The position numbers and the translations under genes are program-made. Below the pieces are notes generated by a model. It saw only the letters and a program-made list of their open reading frames with translations. It was not told where the DNA came from and made no database searches. A DNA stretch of 64,000 bases. Source: Vibrio owensii CAIM 1854 = LMG 25443 (GTDB lineage Bacteria; Pseudomonadota; Gammaproteobacteria; Enterobacterales; Vibrionaceae). Below are positions 53,943-63,322 of the stretch, piece by piece (positions within the stretch are counted from its first letter, which is position 1; each line of letters begins with the position of its first letter). The stretch is taken from assembly GCF_000817815.1 (NCBI RefSeq), contig NZ_JPRD01000008.1, forward strand, positions 186,001 through 250,000. The letters are read 5' to 3'.

Positions 53943-54816
53943 CTAATAACAATTTTTAATTATATTAAAAATAATTTTTATTAAAGGGTTGTGCTTTTCG
54001 GTTTGCCTGCAATAAAAAGAGTAAGCAATGTTAAAATTAACGCCATTTGGGTAAGGAATGATTTTAAAATTGTCATTTAAGTATCGTAATGGCAATTGAA
54101 TTGCAATTTTTGATTTTTCTGCAATATCCAACGCTGATTTCAATTTGTCTACCCTAATTTTATACGAAATATCTCCTCGGCTTTCAGGTGGCAGTATTTC
54201 CTCAAAACGATAATTAAACTCATTCCAACTCGGTACATCAATGAAAACAAAAGGAATTTTCTTGAGCTCATCCCAAGTGTCTATGTGATGTTTACGATGG
54301 ATCGCAGCAGAAATTTGATCGATTTTAAGTGTCGTCTGATAGATATCTTTCAGGATGCGTTCATTTTGTAAATGAATAGCGCAATCTACATTTCCTTGTA
54401 ATAAACTCTCCAAACTGTCTTGGTTCCAAGTTGAGAGTTTTAATTTTGCTTTTGGAAATTGGTTTAGCAATTTGGGATAAATACAGTCGACAATTCGTTC
54501 ATATTCTGCATCCGCAATCACTATATGAATGAGTTCTCGATATTCTAAAGGCTCAAACTCTATAGGTTTATTCACAACACGGACTAATTGTAAATAAGAC
54601 GCCTCTAACTCAGGATAAATTTGCTCTAGATAATACGAAGGTTCAAAACCATTTTTCGTTTTAACAAAGAGTACTTCGGAAAATGCTTAACTTAGCGACA
54701 TCTTTACTGATTGCACTTTCTGATTTGCCTAAGATCTTCGCAACAATTCGCATGCTTTTGTGCTTCTTCAACAAGATTAGCAAGTTAATCAAATTTAAGT
54801 TTACTCTGCTTTCCAT
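53943..54816 (-). pseudogene. LysR-family regulator of sulfatase module 2, frameshifted
   Basis: The N-terminal HTH (NLNLINLLILLKKHKSMRIV... SESAISKDVAKL, from the ATG at 54816) and the effector domain (53943-54575, NKPIEFEPLEYRELIHIVIA...) lie in different frames. After a one-base change near 54693, the joining frame reads FSEVLFVKTKNGFEP then YYLEQIYPELEASYLQLVRV and runs straight into the second part. Joined, it gives a ~290-aa LTTR, divergent from the maturase gene at 54887 exactly as the lysR of module 1. A sequencing error cannot be excluded. Confidence 0.75.
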
Positions 54817-54886
54817 TTTGTCATACCGCATATTCCGTGAATGATTAATTTTCACACTCTACACTACTTCGGTCTTCTTTACCTAG

Positions 54887-56170
54887 ATGAGAACCGATAT
54901 GACGTTAGAAAATGAGAACGTTACAGGTGTTTATTCACCACAACTACAACTTCCTAAGCTTACTCATGATGTTTATCGCTTCCATGCTGTATCGAAGCCA
55001 GCTGCATCACGTTGCAATTTAGATTGCACTTACTGCTTTTACCTACATAAAGCATCGTTATTGGAGCAAACCGATCAAGCTAAAATGAGTGATGAAACGC
55101 TAGAACGATATATCCAACAATACATTGAAGCGCAAACTGGTGATGAGGTCATATTCACCTGGCAAGGTGGCGAACCCACACTCATGGGATTGGATTTTTT
55201 TGAAAAAGTAATCGCACTGCAAAAGCGTTACAAAAAGCCGAAACAAACGATTCTCAATGATCTGCAAACAAATGGCATCTTACTTAACGAGACGTGGTGT
55301 AAATTTCTAAAAAAAAACCAATTCTTAGTGGGAATTTCTATTGATGGCCCAAAGCATCTTCACGATCAACACCGCTTAAGCCGTTCAGGAAAGTCTTCTT
55401 TTGGCAAGGTGATGACGGCAGTACGTTTATTAAAACAGTTTCAAATTGAGTTCAATGCGTTATGCGTGGTCAACCAAGACAACGGCGCTTTCCCATTAGA
55501 TGTTTATCGATTTCTCCGTGATCACGTTCAACCCCGAGTCATTCAGTTTATTCCGTGTGTAGAACCAAAAGCTTTTACGCACACCGCACCAATAAAGTGG
55601 GGTAGAGAGACGCTCATTCAAATCGGCAATCCGGCACTGGCCCCCAAACAACTAGATGCTTACGTAACCGAATGGTCTGTAGGCGCAGGGCAATGGGGGA
55701 CATTCTTAACAACCATCTGGGATGAATGGTTTCAGCATGACTTTGGGAAAGTATTCATCGACCAGTTCGAGAACGTGATTTCACAGATGTTTGGCTATGG
55801 TGCCCAAAAATGTGTTTCCGCTGAGTTTTGTGGCAAGGCCGTTGCTATTGAGCACAACGGCGATATCTATTCTTGCGACCATTTCGTCTACCCCGAATAT
55901 AATCTTGGCAACATCGCCAACACTCACATGGGCGATTTGGTGTTTTCAAGCAAGCAACAAGCTTTTGGCACATTCAAAACCAACGACTTACCGTCCGATT
56001 GTCGTCAGTGTTTCTTTCTGTCTCTCTGTTTTGGCGAGTGTCCTAAAAACCGTTTTACCAAAACCACAAAAGGTGAACTAGGGCTTAATTATTTGTGTCC
56101 TGGCTTAAAAAAATTCTATAGCAAAGTGGTTAACCACCACGCTTCACTCCAACAACGTCTACAACTCTAA
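54887..56170 (+). CDS. Anaerobic sulfatase-maturating enzyme (radical SAM, SPASM) 2
   Basis: A 427-aa radical SAM maturase paralogous to the one at 24448. Motif CNLDCTYC at residues ~43-50, TWQGGEPTLMGLDFFEKVI near 92, and a SPASM domain with CVSAEFCGKAVAIEHNGDIY, CDHFVYPEYNLGNI, CRQCFFLSLCFGECPKNR. The N-terminus is ~20 residues longer than in copy 1; a second ATG at 54899 is an equally possible start. It activates the sulfatase encoded 9 nt downstream by making formylglycine. Confidence 0.93.
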   Translation: MRTDMTLENENVTGVYSPQLQLPKLTHDVYRFHAVSKPAASRCNLDCTYCFYLHKASLLEQTDQAKMSDETLERYIQQYIEAQTGDEVIFTWQGGEPTLMGLDFFEKVIALQKRYKKPKQTILNDLQTNGILLNETWCKFLKKNQFLVGISIDGPKHLHDQHRLSRSGKSSFGKVMTAVRLLKQFQIEFNALCVVNQDNGAFPLDVYRFLRDHVQPRVIQFIPCVEPKAFTHTAPIKWGRETLIQIGNPALAPKQLDAYVTEWSVGAGQWGTFLTTIWDEWFQHDFGKVFIDQFENVISQMFGYGAQKCVSAEFCGKAVAIEHNGDIYSCDHFVYPEYNLGNIANTHMGDLVFSSKQQAFGTFKTNDLPSDCRQCFFLSLCFGECPKNRFTKTTKGELGLNYLCPGLKKFYSKVVNHHASLQQRLQL

Positions 56171-56179
56171 GGAACCTTT

Positions 56180-58564
56180 ATGAAAACCAAAATAAAGCCC
56201 GTGGTCGCCCTCACCAGCCTGATTATGTCAGCTTCAGGTTATGCTGCGCCCCCGCATACGATTGATCGTACTGTGTTACCTATCCAACAAACAGCCGAAT
56301 TCAATGGTCAAGTTGGTAAGTCCTTTGATCAATCCAAATCGGATTACCCACAACCTATTAAGGCTCCAGCAGGTGCACCTAACGTTGTGGTGATCATGTT
56401 AGATGACTTGGGCTTTGGTCAGGCAGGTCGATTTGGTGGCCTTATTCCAACACCAAATATCGATAAGCTAGCCGCGCGTGGTGTGACCTACAATAACTTC
56501 CACACCACTGGCATCAGCTCCCCAACTCGTGCTGCCTTACTCACTGGGCGTAACCACCACCAAGTTGGCTTTGGTACCATTTCAGAACTCTCGACGGGCT
56601 TTCCGGGTTACAATTCTATCTGGCCAAAATCAGTAACTAGCATTGCAGAAGTACTGAAAGTCAATGGCTATAGCACCAGCGCATTTGGTAAATGGCATAA
56701 CACGCCAGACTGGGAAACCTCTCCAGCAGGACCATTTCAACAATGGCCGACAGGTCTTGGTTTCCAACATTTTTATGGGTTCCAAGGGGGTGAAACCAGT
56801 CAATGGGAACCTCAACTTTTCAACGATACAACGCCAGTTGAACCAAACAAAACCCCAAAAGATGGTTATCAGCTCAACGAAGATTTGGTCGATAATGCAA
56901 TTAAGTGGATAGACCAACAAAAATCGATTGATCCTGATAAGCCCTACTTCACTTACTTTGCTCCGGGAGCAGTCCACGCTCCACTTCACGCACCAAAAGA
57001 GTGGATTGACAAGTTCAAGGGCAAATTCGACATGGGCTGGGATAAATACCGTGAAGAAGTCTTCGCACGTCAGAAAAAAATGGGCATCATTCCACAAGAC
57101 ACCCAACTTACCGCTCGACCAAAAGAAATCGAAGCATGGGATAGTCTAAGCTCAGACCAGAAAAAACTGTATGCGCGACACATGGAAGTCTTTGCGGGGT
57201 TCTTAGCCTATACCGATTACGAAGTGGGTCGACTTCTCGATAAAATAGAAAGTATGCCAGACGCTGACAACACCATGATCATGTACATTGTGGGTGATAA
57301 TGGTGCAAGTGCCGAAGGTTCACCAACGGGAACAACCAACAACATGATGACTCAAAATGGTGTACCTGATACCGTCGAATCTCAGTTGAAATACATGAAT
57401 GAACTCGGTAACGAAAAGCATGAAAACCATTACCCAGTTGGCTGGGCATGGGCAGGTTCAACACCATTCAAATGGATGAAACGCGTCCCTTCTCACTTTG
57501 GTGGCACTCGCAACGGCTTGGTGGTTTCATGGCCTGCGAAAATCAAAAATACGGGAACGATTCAGAGTCAGTTCCACCACGTTGTGGATATCACACCAAC
57601 CATTCTTGAAGCAGCAAAACTGCCAGTACCCACAACGGTTAACGGCGTGAAGCAAAAACCAATGGTTGGCACTAGTATGATGTATACCTTCAATAATCCA
57701 GAAGTGAAATCACACCGTACTGTTCAGTACTTTGAAACCGGTGGTCACCGCGCAATTTACAAAGATGGATGGGTAGCCGCCTCATTCCACGGGGTTCCTT
57801 GGCAGCTTAGTGGTTCAAAAGGCTTTAAAGATTCTAAATGGGAGCTTTACAACGTTGAGAAAGACTTCTCAGAAGCCGTAGATCTCGCCGATAAAATGCC
57901 AGATAAGTTGCAAGAAATGATCAAGGAATTCGACAAACAAGCTGAGATCAATGAAGTCTACCCTCTTGATGACCGATTTGCAGAGCGTGTAGGAGACTCA
58001 GAGCGTCCATCGCTCACGAAAGGCAAGACCAAGTTCAGCTACACCGCAAATGTGACGCGTATCCCTGAAGGTTCTGCGCCGGATGTTTATCAACGAGACC
58101 ACCGTATCGATGCATACGTTGATATTCCAAAAGGACAGCAAGCTAACGGTATTTTACTAGCCATGGGCGGCAGTTCTGCTGGTCTGTCATTCTATGCAGA
58201 TAGCGGTAAGTTGGTGTATGGCTACAATTTCTTCGGTAAAGATTACTATACAGCTAAGTCCAACAAAGCCATTCCTACTGGTGAAGTAAAACTTTCTGCA
58301 GTGTACAAACAAGAACCATTTAGATTCTTGAAGGATGTAAACGGTGGTACGGTCGACTTGTACATCAACGATAAGAAAGTTGGTTCTGGTAAAATCGAGA
58401 AGGTTGCTCCTGCTCGCTTCTCTGCAACAGAAACTTTGGATATAGGTATCGATTTAGGCGCTCCTGTGATGTCTGCTTACACAGAAAAAGCTCCGTTCAA
58501 GTTTAATGGTGATATTAAGAAAGTGGATCTAGAGATCGCACCAACTCAACCAATCATTAAATAA
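56180..58564 (+). CDS. Periplasmic arylsulfatase, Ser-type (module 2)
   Basis: A 794-aa sulfatase paralogous along its whole length to the one at 25698. Signal peptide 1-23 (ending SGYAAP); metal site VVVIMLDDLGFGQAG near 69-83; signature SSPTRAALLTGRNHH with Ser113 as the formylglycine precursor (S-x-P-x-R); AFGKWHN near 172; IVGDNGASAEG near 372. A C-terminal beta-rich domain (~630-794) follows. AAGGAA precedes the start. It hydrolyses sulfate esters in the periplasm; the differences from copy 1 suggest a different sulfated substrate. Confidence 0.93.
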   Translation: MKTKIKPVVALTSLIMSASGYAAPPHTIDRTVLPIQQTAEFNGQVGKSFDQSKSDYPQPIKAPAGAPNVVVIMLDDLGFGQAGRFGGLIPTPNIDKLAARGVTYNNFHTTGISSPTRAALLTGRNHHQVGFGTISELSTGFPGYNSIWPKSVTSIAEVLKVNGYSTSAFGKWHNTPDWETSPAGPFQQWPTGLGFQHFYGFQGGETSQWEPQLFNDTTPVEPNKTPKDGYQLNEDLVDNAIKWIDQQKSIDPDKPYFTYFAPGAVHAPLHAPKEWIDKFKGKFDMGWDKYREEVFARQKKMGIIPQDTQLTARPKEIEAWDSLSSDQKKLYARHMEVFAGFLAYTDYEVGRLLDKIESMPDADNTMIMYIVGDNGASAEGSPTGTTNNMMTQNGVPDTVESQLKYMNELGNEKHENHYPVGWAWAGSTPFKWMKRVPSHFGGTRNGLVVSWPAKIKNTGTIQSQFHHVVDITPTILEAAKLPVPTTVNGVKQKPMVGTSMMYTFNNPEVKSHRTVQYFETGGHRAIYKDGWVAASFHGVPWQLSGSKGFKDSKWELYNVEKDFSEAVDLADKMPDKLQEMIKEFDKQAEINEVYPLDDRFAERVGDSERPSLTKGKTKFSYTANVTRIPEGSAPDVYQRDHRIDAYVDIPKGQQANGILLAMGGSSAGLSFYADSGKLVYGYNFFGKDYYTAKSNKAIPTGEVKLSAVYKQEPFRFLKDVNGGTVDLYINDKKVGSGKIEKVAPARFSATETLDIGIDLGAPVMSAYTEKAPFKFNGDIKKVDLEIAPTQPIIK

Positions 58565-58573
58565 CGGATAAAC

Positions 58574-58607
58574 AATGCCAACTCATCGAGAGTTGGCATT
58601 GAATTTT
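58574..58607 (+). terminator. Terminator after sulfatase 2
   Basis: Perfect 10-bp stem AATGCCAACT / AGTTGGCATT with a 7-nt loop, followed by GAATTTTC, 10 nt after the stop. Confidence 0.8.
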
Positions 58608-59110
58608 CATTAATGGTTACAATACAGCTATCTTGTATTCTTAATGTATAGACAAAATAGCCGTTGAATACAGGTCTTATACCAAAGCGCCGGAACAGTT
58701 GGGGTTAACACAACCTGCTATAAAAAGGTTAGGACAACTATCCAACAAAGAGCTATATCAATCACGAGTGGAAGATGCTACGTGCTTACTTAAAAAAATT
58801 GGATTACTTTGAGGTTCATCGTTGTGAGAAGAAAATAGAAAACTACGAGGACGTACTGTATTTTGCTTGAGGCCTTATTGTCTGTAATAAATCTCTTTTG
58901 AGACAAGTTCTAAATACATTATGATAAGTTATGCAAAAATTTAGATTATCAATGATATCAATTTTATTGATTTTATTAGTTGTTATTTTTTTGTCGAAAT
59001 ATGACTATTGTATCTACGTTTTACGCCGTCTATTGCTTGAATTGATTGCCCTTGAAATTCGAAAAGTTCTTCCCCATATGGTGGGTATCACTTACAGACT
59101 AAAAATATCC
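58608..59110. other. Intergenic region with a faint regulator relic
   Basis: Near 58686 a frame reads KAPEQLGLTQPAIKRLGQLS, which resembles the recognition helix of a LysR HTH without its surroundings; it is probably a relic. An open hydrophobic frame from 58931 to 59110 continues into the DUF2913 gene but is of doubtful reality. Confidence 0.4.
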
Positions 59111-59707
59111 ATGCAAATCAAACGAGATTTTGACTATTACTACAACCTACATCATGTGGTGCTCCACTCTTTGCTTCACTTGCTTTGTAAAGTCTCTGCG
59201 GCCGAGCGTCATGTTCCAGTGGCGAGTCGAAATGATATCCTCATTAAGTTCTTGAAGCCTAAGCTAATGGATAAATCGCTTGCCAATGTAAAGAAAGACA
59301 TCAAATTGATGCTTAATGTGGCGAGAAGAAAAGGAGGGAACTTAGAAATGAAATTGCATGAACTTAACTCTCAAGCGAACAAAACGAAGCTCGTTGGGGC
59401 AGAAAAACTCTACAACTTACTGGTTTATCTCTACGATGCTGAAGGGATAGAATCCCGTTTATTCGATGAGGGGATGCAAGCGGAGGCGGGCATCCTATAC
59501 ATGCTTGATGAGCAGATAGAATACGGCTTTGATGAAAGCCATAAACAAGTCGCACCTATCTCTATGCTTATCGAGCTAGAAAGGGCGCCCGAGCTGATTG
59601 ATGTGATTAACCAGCATGGTTTTTTTGTCGCAGAGATGAAAGAGTGGAATTTAGAAACACACCAAGCGCATATTTTGGTGCATCCAGAAAAAAGTGTTGA
59701 GCAATAG
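59111..59707 (+). CDS. DUF2913 family protein
   Basis: About 198 aa from the ATG at 59111. It matches the DUF2913 family of Vibrio in LHHVVLHSLLHLLCKVSAAERHVPVASRND, FLKPKLMDKSLANVKKDIK, GAEKLYNLLVYLYD, SRLFDEGMQAEAGILYMLDE and a C-terminal LETHQAHILVHP. Function unknown; mostly helical and soluble. The frame is open upstream to 58931 and would add 60 residues with a strong N-terminal membrane helix (ISILLILLVVIFL), which normal members lack, so I prefer the inner start. Neither start has a clear ribosome site. Confidence 0.75.
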   Translation: MQIKRDFDYYYNLHHVVLHSLLHLLCKVSAAERHVPVASRNDILIKFLKPKLMDKSLANVKKDIKLMLNVARRKGGNLEMKLHELNSQANKTKLVGAEKLYNLLVYLYDAEGIESRLFDEGMQAEAGILYMLDEQIEYGFDESHKQVAPISMLIELERAPELIDVINQHGFFVAEMKEWNLETHQAHILVHPEKSVEQ

Positions 59708-60170
59708 CAATCGAACTAAGGTAAGTGCGATTAAATTTTCACTATCGGAGTTGAGTATGGGATTGTATCGGTATGAAGGGGGGGACTATGAGTAGCCAAG
59801 GGTTTAATATATTAAAAACCTGCGTTGATTTTTGTTATAGTTGCAACGGAAACTCAAGGCCTTGTTAGAGAGCCGAACTTTCACATTTTTGATGCCATCG
59901 CGCAACTTGAGCATAGTCTGTTCAGTTAAAGAGTCAAAGTAGACTTGGCAATACCAAAAAAGGGAAAATCTAGGCAGAAACTCAAGCATGTCTCATAAAT
60001 ATAATAAATTAGCAGTCAAATCACTGCTGAGTGAATCTTTTACGAAATAGAAGTCGCAAAACACTTTGGTGTATCAATATCTACTTTAGGCAGAGCGTTA
60101 AAACAGTTCATTTTGAAGATAAACATTAAGGTAATACTACCATGCATATAACGTTCGCCACGGTCAATCG
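59708..60170. other. Intergenic region with a helix-turn-helix relic
   Basis: From 59988 a frame reads MSHKYNKLAVKSLLSESF. After a one-base shift it continues YEIEVAKHFGVSISTLGRAL and KQF, a good HTH, ending at a stop near 60150. It is a fragment of a regulator or transposase, not a working gene. Confidence 0.4.
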
Positions 60171-60830
60171 ATGATCATTGTTACAGTTATTTTATTAGTT
60201 TTAGTAGGGCTTTTGTTCGGCTTTAATATTCAAGTGTCTGACTCATTAGTAAACATTATGGGTTCAATCGGTACTATGATCGGTGGGTTAGGTGCAGCAA
60301 TTGCTGCCTTTATTTCATATCGCTCAATGGGACAATGGCGCACGGAATTTAACCATGCAAAGCTCTACGAGCTCGTTAATGAATTGGATGGTATATTACA
60401 TGATGTGTTAGCTACACTACATGATACGGCATTCAGCGAATCAATTAATGTTAGAAACTTTCTTGGAGCTTTGCCTCGTTCGGTAAAACCATATAGCAAA
60501 GCCTACGATAAGACGTACGATGCTCTCAGGTTACTTCTAAAAGTGAATTCTACCTATAATGAACAAGCTCTTGTATTATTAGAGCAGTTAGCTTTGAATA
60601 CCCTTTTAATTCAAATGCATGATCCTTTTATAAAATATCACGATAGTAAGAACAGAATAGATGCATATTTTGCTAAGTATCCAAACGAGCAAAGAGCACT
60701 TCATGAAATAGTAGAGATAAAAGAAGATATTGTTGTTACTTTTCAAATGATGAATCAGTTATCTCAACTTGATATGAATTATCGTAGAAATATGGCACAA
60801 CTTAAGTCACTAATTCTTTTTCAGTTATAG
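60171..60830 (+). CDS. Two-TM membrane protein of unknown function
   Basis: A 219-aa protein: two N-terminal helices (residues ~2-20 IVTVILLVLVGLLFGF and ~27-48 VNIMGSIGTMIGGLGAAIAA), then a charged, mostly alpha-helical cytoplasmic region of ~165 residues with coiled-coil potential. No family recognised. The arrangement (short membrane anchor plus helical domain, standing alone among mobile-DNA debris) occurs in accessory proteins including some phage-defence effectors, but nothing here proves that. No strong ribosome site precedes the ATG. Confidence 0.6.
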   Translation: MIIVTVILLVLVGLLFGFNIQVSDSLVNIMGSIGTMIGGLGAAIAAFISYRSMGQWRTEFNHAKLYELVNELDGILHDVLATLHDTAFSESINVRNFLGALPRSVKPYSKAYDKTYDALRLLLKVNSTYNEQALVLLEQLALNTLLIQMHDPFIKYHDSKNRIDAYFAKYPNEQRALHEIVEIKEDIVVTFQMMNQLSQLDMNYRRNMAQLKSLILFQL

Positions 60831-61268
60831 TGATATGACTCTTTGTACAAAATTTAAGTGAGGTTCTATAGTCGAATTTTGATTTTAACGGAAGTCATAT
60901 GGTGGTATGAGCCCTGTCAGTGTTGTTGGGTTTTTGATAGATTTCCGAGCTTTTTGCAGAATTGGGATAATCAACTTTGTGTTGATGATTGGACACCTAA
61001 CATAAAGCATTGCCGCTACTTAACATTACTTTTGATATAGTGATTAATTATATAGAACAATGTCGTTGACTTTTTTATTTCTAAATCGAAGTAGTATGAT
61101 TGGGTGATAATTAACGTAAATATTCCAATGATTCTTTCCTGCAGTTGAAATATTGTTATATGTTAAAGATGGGCGATATATTAGAATTTAGCCGTAATAT
61201 CATGGCGGCAATGTCATCTTCCTTTTAAGCGCCTAAAATCCTATCGGTTTATAGGAACTGTATTAATT
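60831..61268. other. Intergenic region, nothing supportable
   Basis: About 440 AT-rich nt. A short plus-strand frame (60858-61040) rich in Trp and Cys is not convincing as a gene. Confidence 0.35.
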
Positions 61269-62099
61269 TTAATCTATTTGCTCCTTTATATTATTTCTTA
61301 AGCGCTGATGAATAAGGTTGTTTTCATCTATTTTATGATAAATAAACATATAAGGTATGTTATCAATTACTACAGGACTGTCCAGAATCTGTAGTTTCAT
61401 GGTTTGACTCCATTTCATGACGAACGAAGGTGATATTAACCCGAAGCAATCTCTCTGCGCTACATGCATTGCCATACTTGCTAATGATGATGCCACAATC
61501 TCGATTTTTCGCTCTTATGTTGGTTCTTTGGCTAATTAATTGAACCCTGATGTATCGTTCCAGATACCTGAGAATATGCAATGCCTTTCTTGGTAATATT
61601 CTTCTTTACTTAACGAATTATGAATACGAGGGTGATTTTGACGAAAAGTTACTACCGAAGACTCTTCATAGGCACTTTCAATTACGAAAGAATTTTCTTT
61701 AGTAATTATCGTATCTATTAGTGAATCAACTTTTTGTTGTCGTATCTGTTCAAATAAGTCGCATTTCTCTGGTGGTGATTCTTGAAAAATCACTCCTTCA
61801 ATTGGTTTTAAGCTATGGAGTATAGTTTCTGAACAACTAACTTTGAAAGCGTTTTTGTCGGAAATTGCATTGTCAACAATGTTGATGGCTTGTTGAAATT
61901 GAGGTACGAGTTGGTAAGCCATCGATGTAGGCTCTATTCCTCTTCTTTTTTTAACAAAAATTTGCTTTCCAATGACTTGTTCTAATCGTCGTAAAGATGC
62001 ACTGACTGCGGGCTGTGTGAGTCCAAGGTGTTCTGCTGCTTTAGTAAATGATTTGTATTCAGTAACAACTAAAAATGTTTGGATTAAATTTAAGTCTAT
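61269..62099 (-). pseudogene. LysR-family regulator, degraded (lost start, two nonsense codons)
   Basis: A complete LTTR can be read in one frame: LNLIQTFLVVTEYKSFTKAA, EHLGLTQPAVSASLRRLEQV, IGKQIFVKKRRGIEPTS (HTH and linker), then the effector domain to WNDTSGFN. There a TAA at ~61538 and a second TAA seven codons on interrupt it, before ERKIEIVASSLASMAMHVAQ and the C-terminus DENNLIHQRLRNNIKEQID. The position of the start codon reads ATA, with an in-frame stop two codons earlier. The gene is divergent from the hydratase gene at 62437, its presumable former target. Confidence 0.8.
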
Positions 62100-62436
62100 T
62101 GTCTAACCTATAAGTTTAATTTATGTAATAACGAAATTTGAACTTATTTATTCGTGATTGGATTAGGTTTATTTTGTAGAGGTCTCGGATTTCTCAACAA
62201 GACCGAGTAATCGTTTAGCATTGCTTGTTCATCATACTGATCAACAAAGAGAGTGGAAGTATGACCGAGAATCTGCATAAGGAAGTTATTCAGAGTGGGA
62301 GGGTATAAGTATAAAAAGAAGGAAGTATAACATCGATAATAGATAGCCCATGAATGCATAGTTGGTAAAATAATTATGTTAAATGCGGATGCTATCGTAT
62401 TACAACTAAAACTTTAATGATAAAAGTGAGTCACGC
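62100..62436. other. Control region of the hydratase gene
   Basis: About 340 AT-rich nt between the dead lysR and the hydratase gene. A minus-strand frame (62144-62359) reads LMQILGHTSTLFVDQYDEQA, which is not recognised with confidence. No operator was identified. Confidence 0.35.
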
Positions 62437-63297
62437 ATGAAAAGGTTAATGATAACTTTCGTATGTGTTTTGACGGCAATTACATCAAATGCTGCTGAAC
62501 CGAATTTAATTAATGACGATTATGCTGTGAATGAAGCCGCATCCATGCTAATAGCCGCTCGGGTACAAAATAAACTCATAGAGCTACCAACTTCATTGAA
62601 ACCTCGAACACTAGAAGATGGATATAAAATCCAAGATAAAATTATTCAAGATATCGCTATCAAACAAAAAGGTTGGAAAGTGGCTATTACTAGTAAAGAG
62701 CTTATGACAAGAGCTGGAGTGCAAGAGCCAATTTCAGGACCTTTATTTGAGCGATGGAGTTATCCTGAACCACATACAATCAATAATGGACCTCCTACCT
62801 TGTATGGCTTTGAGTTCGAGTTTGCATTTCAAATAGCGAAAGACTTACCTCCTAGAAAGCAACCTTATAACCGAGAAGAGGTTCTTGCCGCAGTGGGTAG
62901 TTTGCATCTGGCTATTGAGCCAGTCGGTAGCCGTTACATTCAAGGACCAGTAAAATCAGGTATTGCTCAGTTTGCGGCGGATCATGGAGGCAATTATGGT
63001 TTCGTTTATGGACCATCTATTTCTAATTGGCAGAGTATCAACCTATCCAAAATCACAGTGACAGGATACTTTAATAATAAAAAAATTGGTCAAGAGTCCG
63101 GAGTTAATGTTATGGGAGACCCTGTAAATTCACTGATTTGGCTAACGAACCATCTGCCTCAGAGAGGTCATTACCTAAAAGCGGGCCAATGGGTAACGAC
63201 TGGGGCCGTTGTTGGTCCTGTATCTGCTAAACCACCGGTAAAAGTGCGTGGTGACTTTGGTCCTCTTGGTAATGTGCACGTTAATTTCGAAGGATGA
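62437..63297 (+). CDS. Secreted 2-keto-4-pentenoate hydratase / fumarylacetoacetate-hydrolase-like protein
   Basis: A 286-aa protein of the MhpD/hydratase branch of the FAH superfamily. Residues 1-19 are a Sec signal peptide (MKRLMITFVCVLTAITSNA), then ASMLIAARVQNKLIELPTSL, EDGYKIQDKII, GWKVAITSKELM, metal-site FEFEFAFQIAKDLPP (two Glu), IEPVGSRY (Glu) and KAGQWVTTGAVVGPV. The catalytic acids are kept. Ordinary family members are cytosolic enzymes of aromatic meta-cleavage pathways and have no signal, so this one would work in the periplasm; its substrate is unknown. No other meta-pathway genes are near. Confidence 0.82.
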   Translation: MKRLMITFVCVLTAITSNAAEPNLINDDYAVNEAASMLIAARVQNKLIELPTSLKPRTLEDGYKIQDKIIQDIAIKQKGWKVAITSKELMTRAGVQEPISGPLFERWSYPEPHTINNGPPTLYGFEFEFAFQIAKDLPPRKQPYNREEVLAAVGSLHLAIEPVGSRYIQGPVKSGIAQFAADHGGNYGFVYGPSISNWQSINLSKITVTGYFNNKKIGQESGVNVMGDPVNSLIWLTNHLPQRGHYLKAGQWVTTGAVVGPVSAKPPVKVRGDFGPLGNVHVNFEG

Positions 63298-63322
63298 TAT
63301 AGAGCGTTTAGTCGTAAAATAT

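Noticed and set aside
59804..59989. 61-codon minus-strand frame
   Set aside because: No family, no ribosome site, and it lies opposite the HTH relic and other debris.
62144..62359. 71-codon minus-strand frame with LMQILGHTSTLFVDQYDE, resembling a tyrosine recombinase LGH motif
   Set aside because: The residues around it do not match the recombinase box, and the frame starts without a ribosome site.
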